Assembly (NCBI RefSeq): GCF_023380265.1
Contig: NZ_CP093367.1
Location: 1-15,159 of the forward strand
Direction: 5' to 3'
DNA: 15,159 nt
Source: Bombilactobacillus folatiphilus
GTDB taxonomy: Bacteria > Bacillota > Bacilli > Lactobacillales > Lactobacillaceae
Below, piece by piece: positions 14,148 to 15,159 of this stretch (its first letter is position 1; every line of letters begins with the position of its first letter). Below the pieces are notes generated by a model that saw only the letters and a list, made by a program, of their open reading frames with translations, searched no databases and was not told the DNA's origin. Made by a program: the position numbers and the translations under genes.

Positions 14148-14452
14148 TAGCTCATAGGACTCTTATTTTTCGTATTATTATGACACACAGTATATATATA
14201 TATATACTGTGTTATTTTGACACGTCTTTTTTTATTGTCCTATATCTCTAACTATTCCAGATAAAATAAAAGATTCACCGCTTTTTTAGCAATAAGACTA
14301 TAGTTTTATTAACTTTTTTTATAATCTACACTAAAAAAGAATCAGCGAATACTTTCGGAAAGCTAAATCACTATACTAAACCTTTATTATAATCAAGTTT
14401 ATTCTCATATAGATTGTTTTTACTTAACAAAATAGACACTAAATTTAACAGT

Positions 14453-14593
14453 TTAGAAATTTATCAATCGACTAACATAATTATCCGTCAGATTCGATTT
14501 AAAATAATCTGAAGCCATCCGTATAAAATCATTTTCATTAACTCCTTGAGCTACACTATTATCAAAATCGCGGAAAATGATAAAGACTAACAT
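14453..14593 (-). CDS. Mirror copy of the 46-aa subterminal protein
   Basis: Identical to 13702-13842 in reverse complement, with ATG at 14591-14593 and its AAAGGGGA ribosome binding site mirrored. If the large palindrome is a hairpin end or an artefact, this is the same gene read twice and not a second copy. Confidence 0.4.
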   Translation of the reverse strand: MLVFIIFRDFDNSVAQGVNENDFIRMASDYFKSNLTDNYVSRLINF

Positions 14594-15099
14594 GAAAATA
14601 TCCCCTTTAAAAGTCACAAAAAAGCCGTTTACTTTAATCCAGCTTCTCTTTAGAAGATAGTTCGCCATGCAGAATAATAACCGGTCTTTTATCTAATTTT
14701 TGAATTTTGATATGTGATCTCTTGCCTCATGACATAATTAATTGCCAACACGTATCGATATATGTTGACAATACTTCAAACATATTTTTTGTTTAAAATC
14801 TGTTTTATAACAATCGATAAGATTCTTCACTTCTAAGTATTACTTTGATTTCCTTAAAGTAAACATTACCATCAGCAACTATCATTAAATCGTATTTTTT
14901 AACTTAGTTCTTAAGCCCATAGTAATTTATAAAATCTATCTATATAGTTTTAATATTTGTTGATAAATTATACTTTTTTAAGCCAGATAAACACAAAAAG
15001 CTTAAACTTAGCCAATTCATCTGATTCTACATTTATTATTTTTATTGAACTTGGTCAATGCTTGATCGAAAAAAGTATCATGCGAATCCGTATAGCTAA

Positions 15100-15159
15100 T
15101 AAAAACGGGCGCTTGATAGATCAGGCCCTTATTCTTGACCGCTCATTAAAGCGATTATA
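15100..15159 (-). repeat. Mirror copy of the TetR 3' end and its terminator
   Basis: 15129-15159 repeats the last 31 bp of the TetR gene (13136-13166) and 15100-15128 its terminator, in reverse orientation. The window ends inside the copy, so whether the repeat includes more of the gene cannot be seen. Confidence 0.9.

Larger units (their letters stand above)
13136..15159. repeat. Perfect zero-spacer inverted repeat (at least 1012-bp arms), hairpin-telomere or fold-back join
   Basis: Every feature of 13136-14147 recurs in reverse complement in 14148-15159 (x pairs with 28295-x). The match is perfect wherever I compared it: the last 21 bases, the centre, the 46-aa gene, and the AT palindromes. 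The centre reads GAGC-TATA-GCTC (14142-14153), with TATA at 14146-14149. The repeat is cut by the window end, so true arm length is unknown. Interpretations are a covalently closed linear end read through the hairpin, or an assembly/library fold-back. Confidence 0.97.

Noticed and set aside
14083..14212. Paired AT palindromes as a CRISPR or transposon terminal repeat
   Set aside because: Only one palindrome exists per arm and the second is the mirror of the first. There are no spacers, transposase or target duplication.

Overview
The window looks like chromosome or large-plasmid DNA from a low-GC lactic acid bacterium, most likely Lactobacillaceae. This rests on AT-rich sequence, strong AGGAGG-type ribosome binding sites, a WxL-type cell-wall protein with 26-residue DUF285/BspA-like repeats, a DUF5067-type lipoprotein, a canonical Firmicutes T-box leader, and TetR/MFS efflux pairs. 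No rRNA, tRNA, CRISPR array, transposase or integrase was seen.

Layout. 1-330 is the C-terminal part of a TetR-type regulator that begins outside the window. 533-2329 is a 14-helix DHA2 drug:proton antiporter, closed by a good terminator. 2635-5652 is a 1005-residue secreted protein with 14 tandem 26-residue leucine-rich-type repeats and a C-terminal WxL cell-wall domain. 5860-8156 is an unfamiliar three-gene block: a large protein split by two to three single-base (-1) frame changes, a zinc-ribbon protein split by another, and a two-helix membrane protein. 8294-8839 is a TetR regulator and 8910-9290 a small single-helix membrane protein. 9320-10506 is a promoter, a complete T-box leader and a lone 2-keto-4-pentenoate hydratase-like gene with its own terminator. 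On the minus strand, 12452-10617 is a two-gene operon, a 12-helix MFS efflux protein followed by a DUF5067-like lipoprotein. It is divergent from a second TetR gene (12591-13166) that is about 75% identical to the first.

The most striking structure is the right end. From 13136 to the last base the sequence is a perfect zero-spacer palindrome (base x pairs with base 28295-x, centre 14147/14148) with arms of at least 1012 bp. The four central bases are TATA, flanked by GAGC/GCTC. Either the assembly folded back on itself, or the sequence has been read through a covalently closed hairpin telomere of a linear replicon. The second reading resembles what I recall for enterococcal pELF1-type linear plasmids (one hairpin end with a TATA loop), and linear megaplasmids are known in lactobacilli. 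The arm is gene-poor and holds a 46-aa ORF, a 30-bp imperfect palindrome, a 28-bp AT-repeat palindrome and short coding-like scraps, as expected of a subtelomere.

Working relations: the DHA2 and 12-TM transporters each sit beside a TetR-type gene, so regulated efflux is the likely theme. The second pair shares a 138-bp divergent control region with recognisable promoters and a palindromic operator candidate. The hydratase should be induced when one aminoacyl-tRNA becomes uncharged. Several genes (5860-7543 and the 3' end of the second TetR) carry changes that are all in the -1 direction and mostly lie in short homopolymer runs. This raises either base-calling error or real gene decay and should be settled from reads before those proteins are interpreted.
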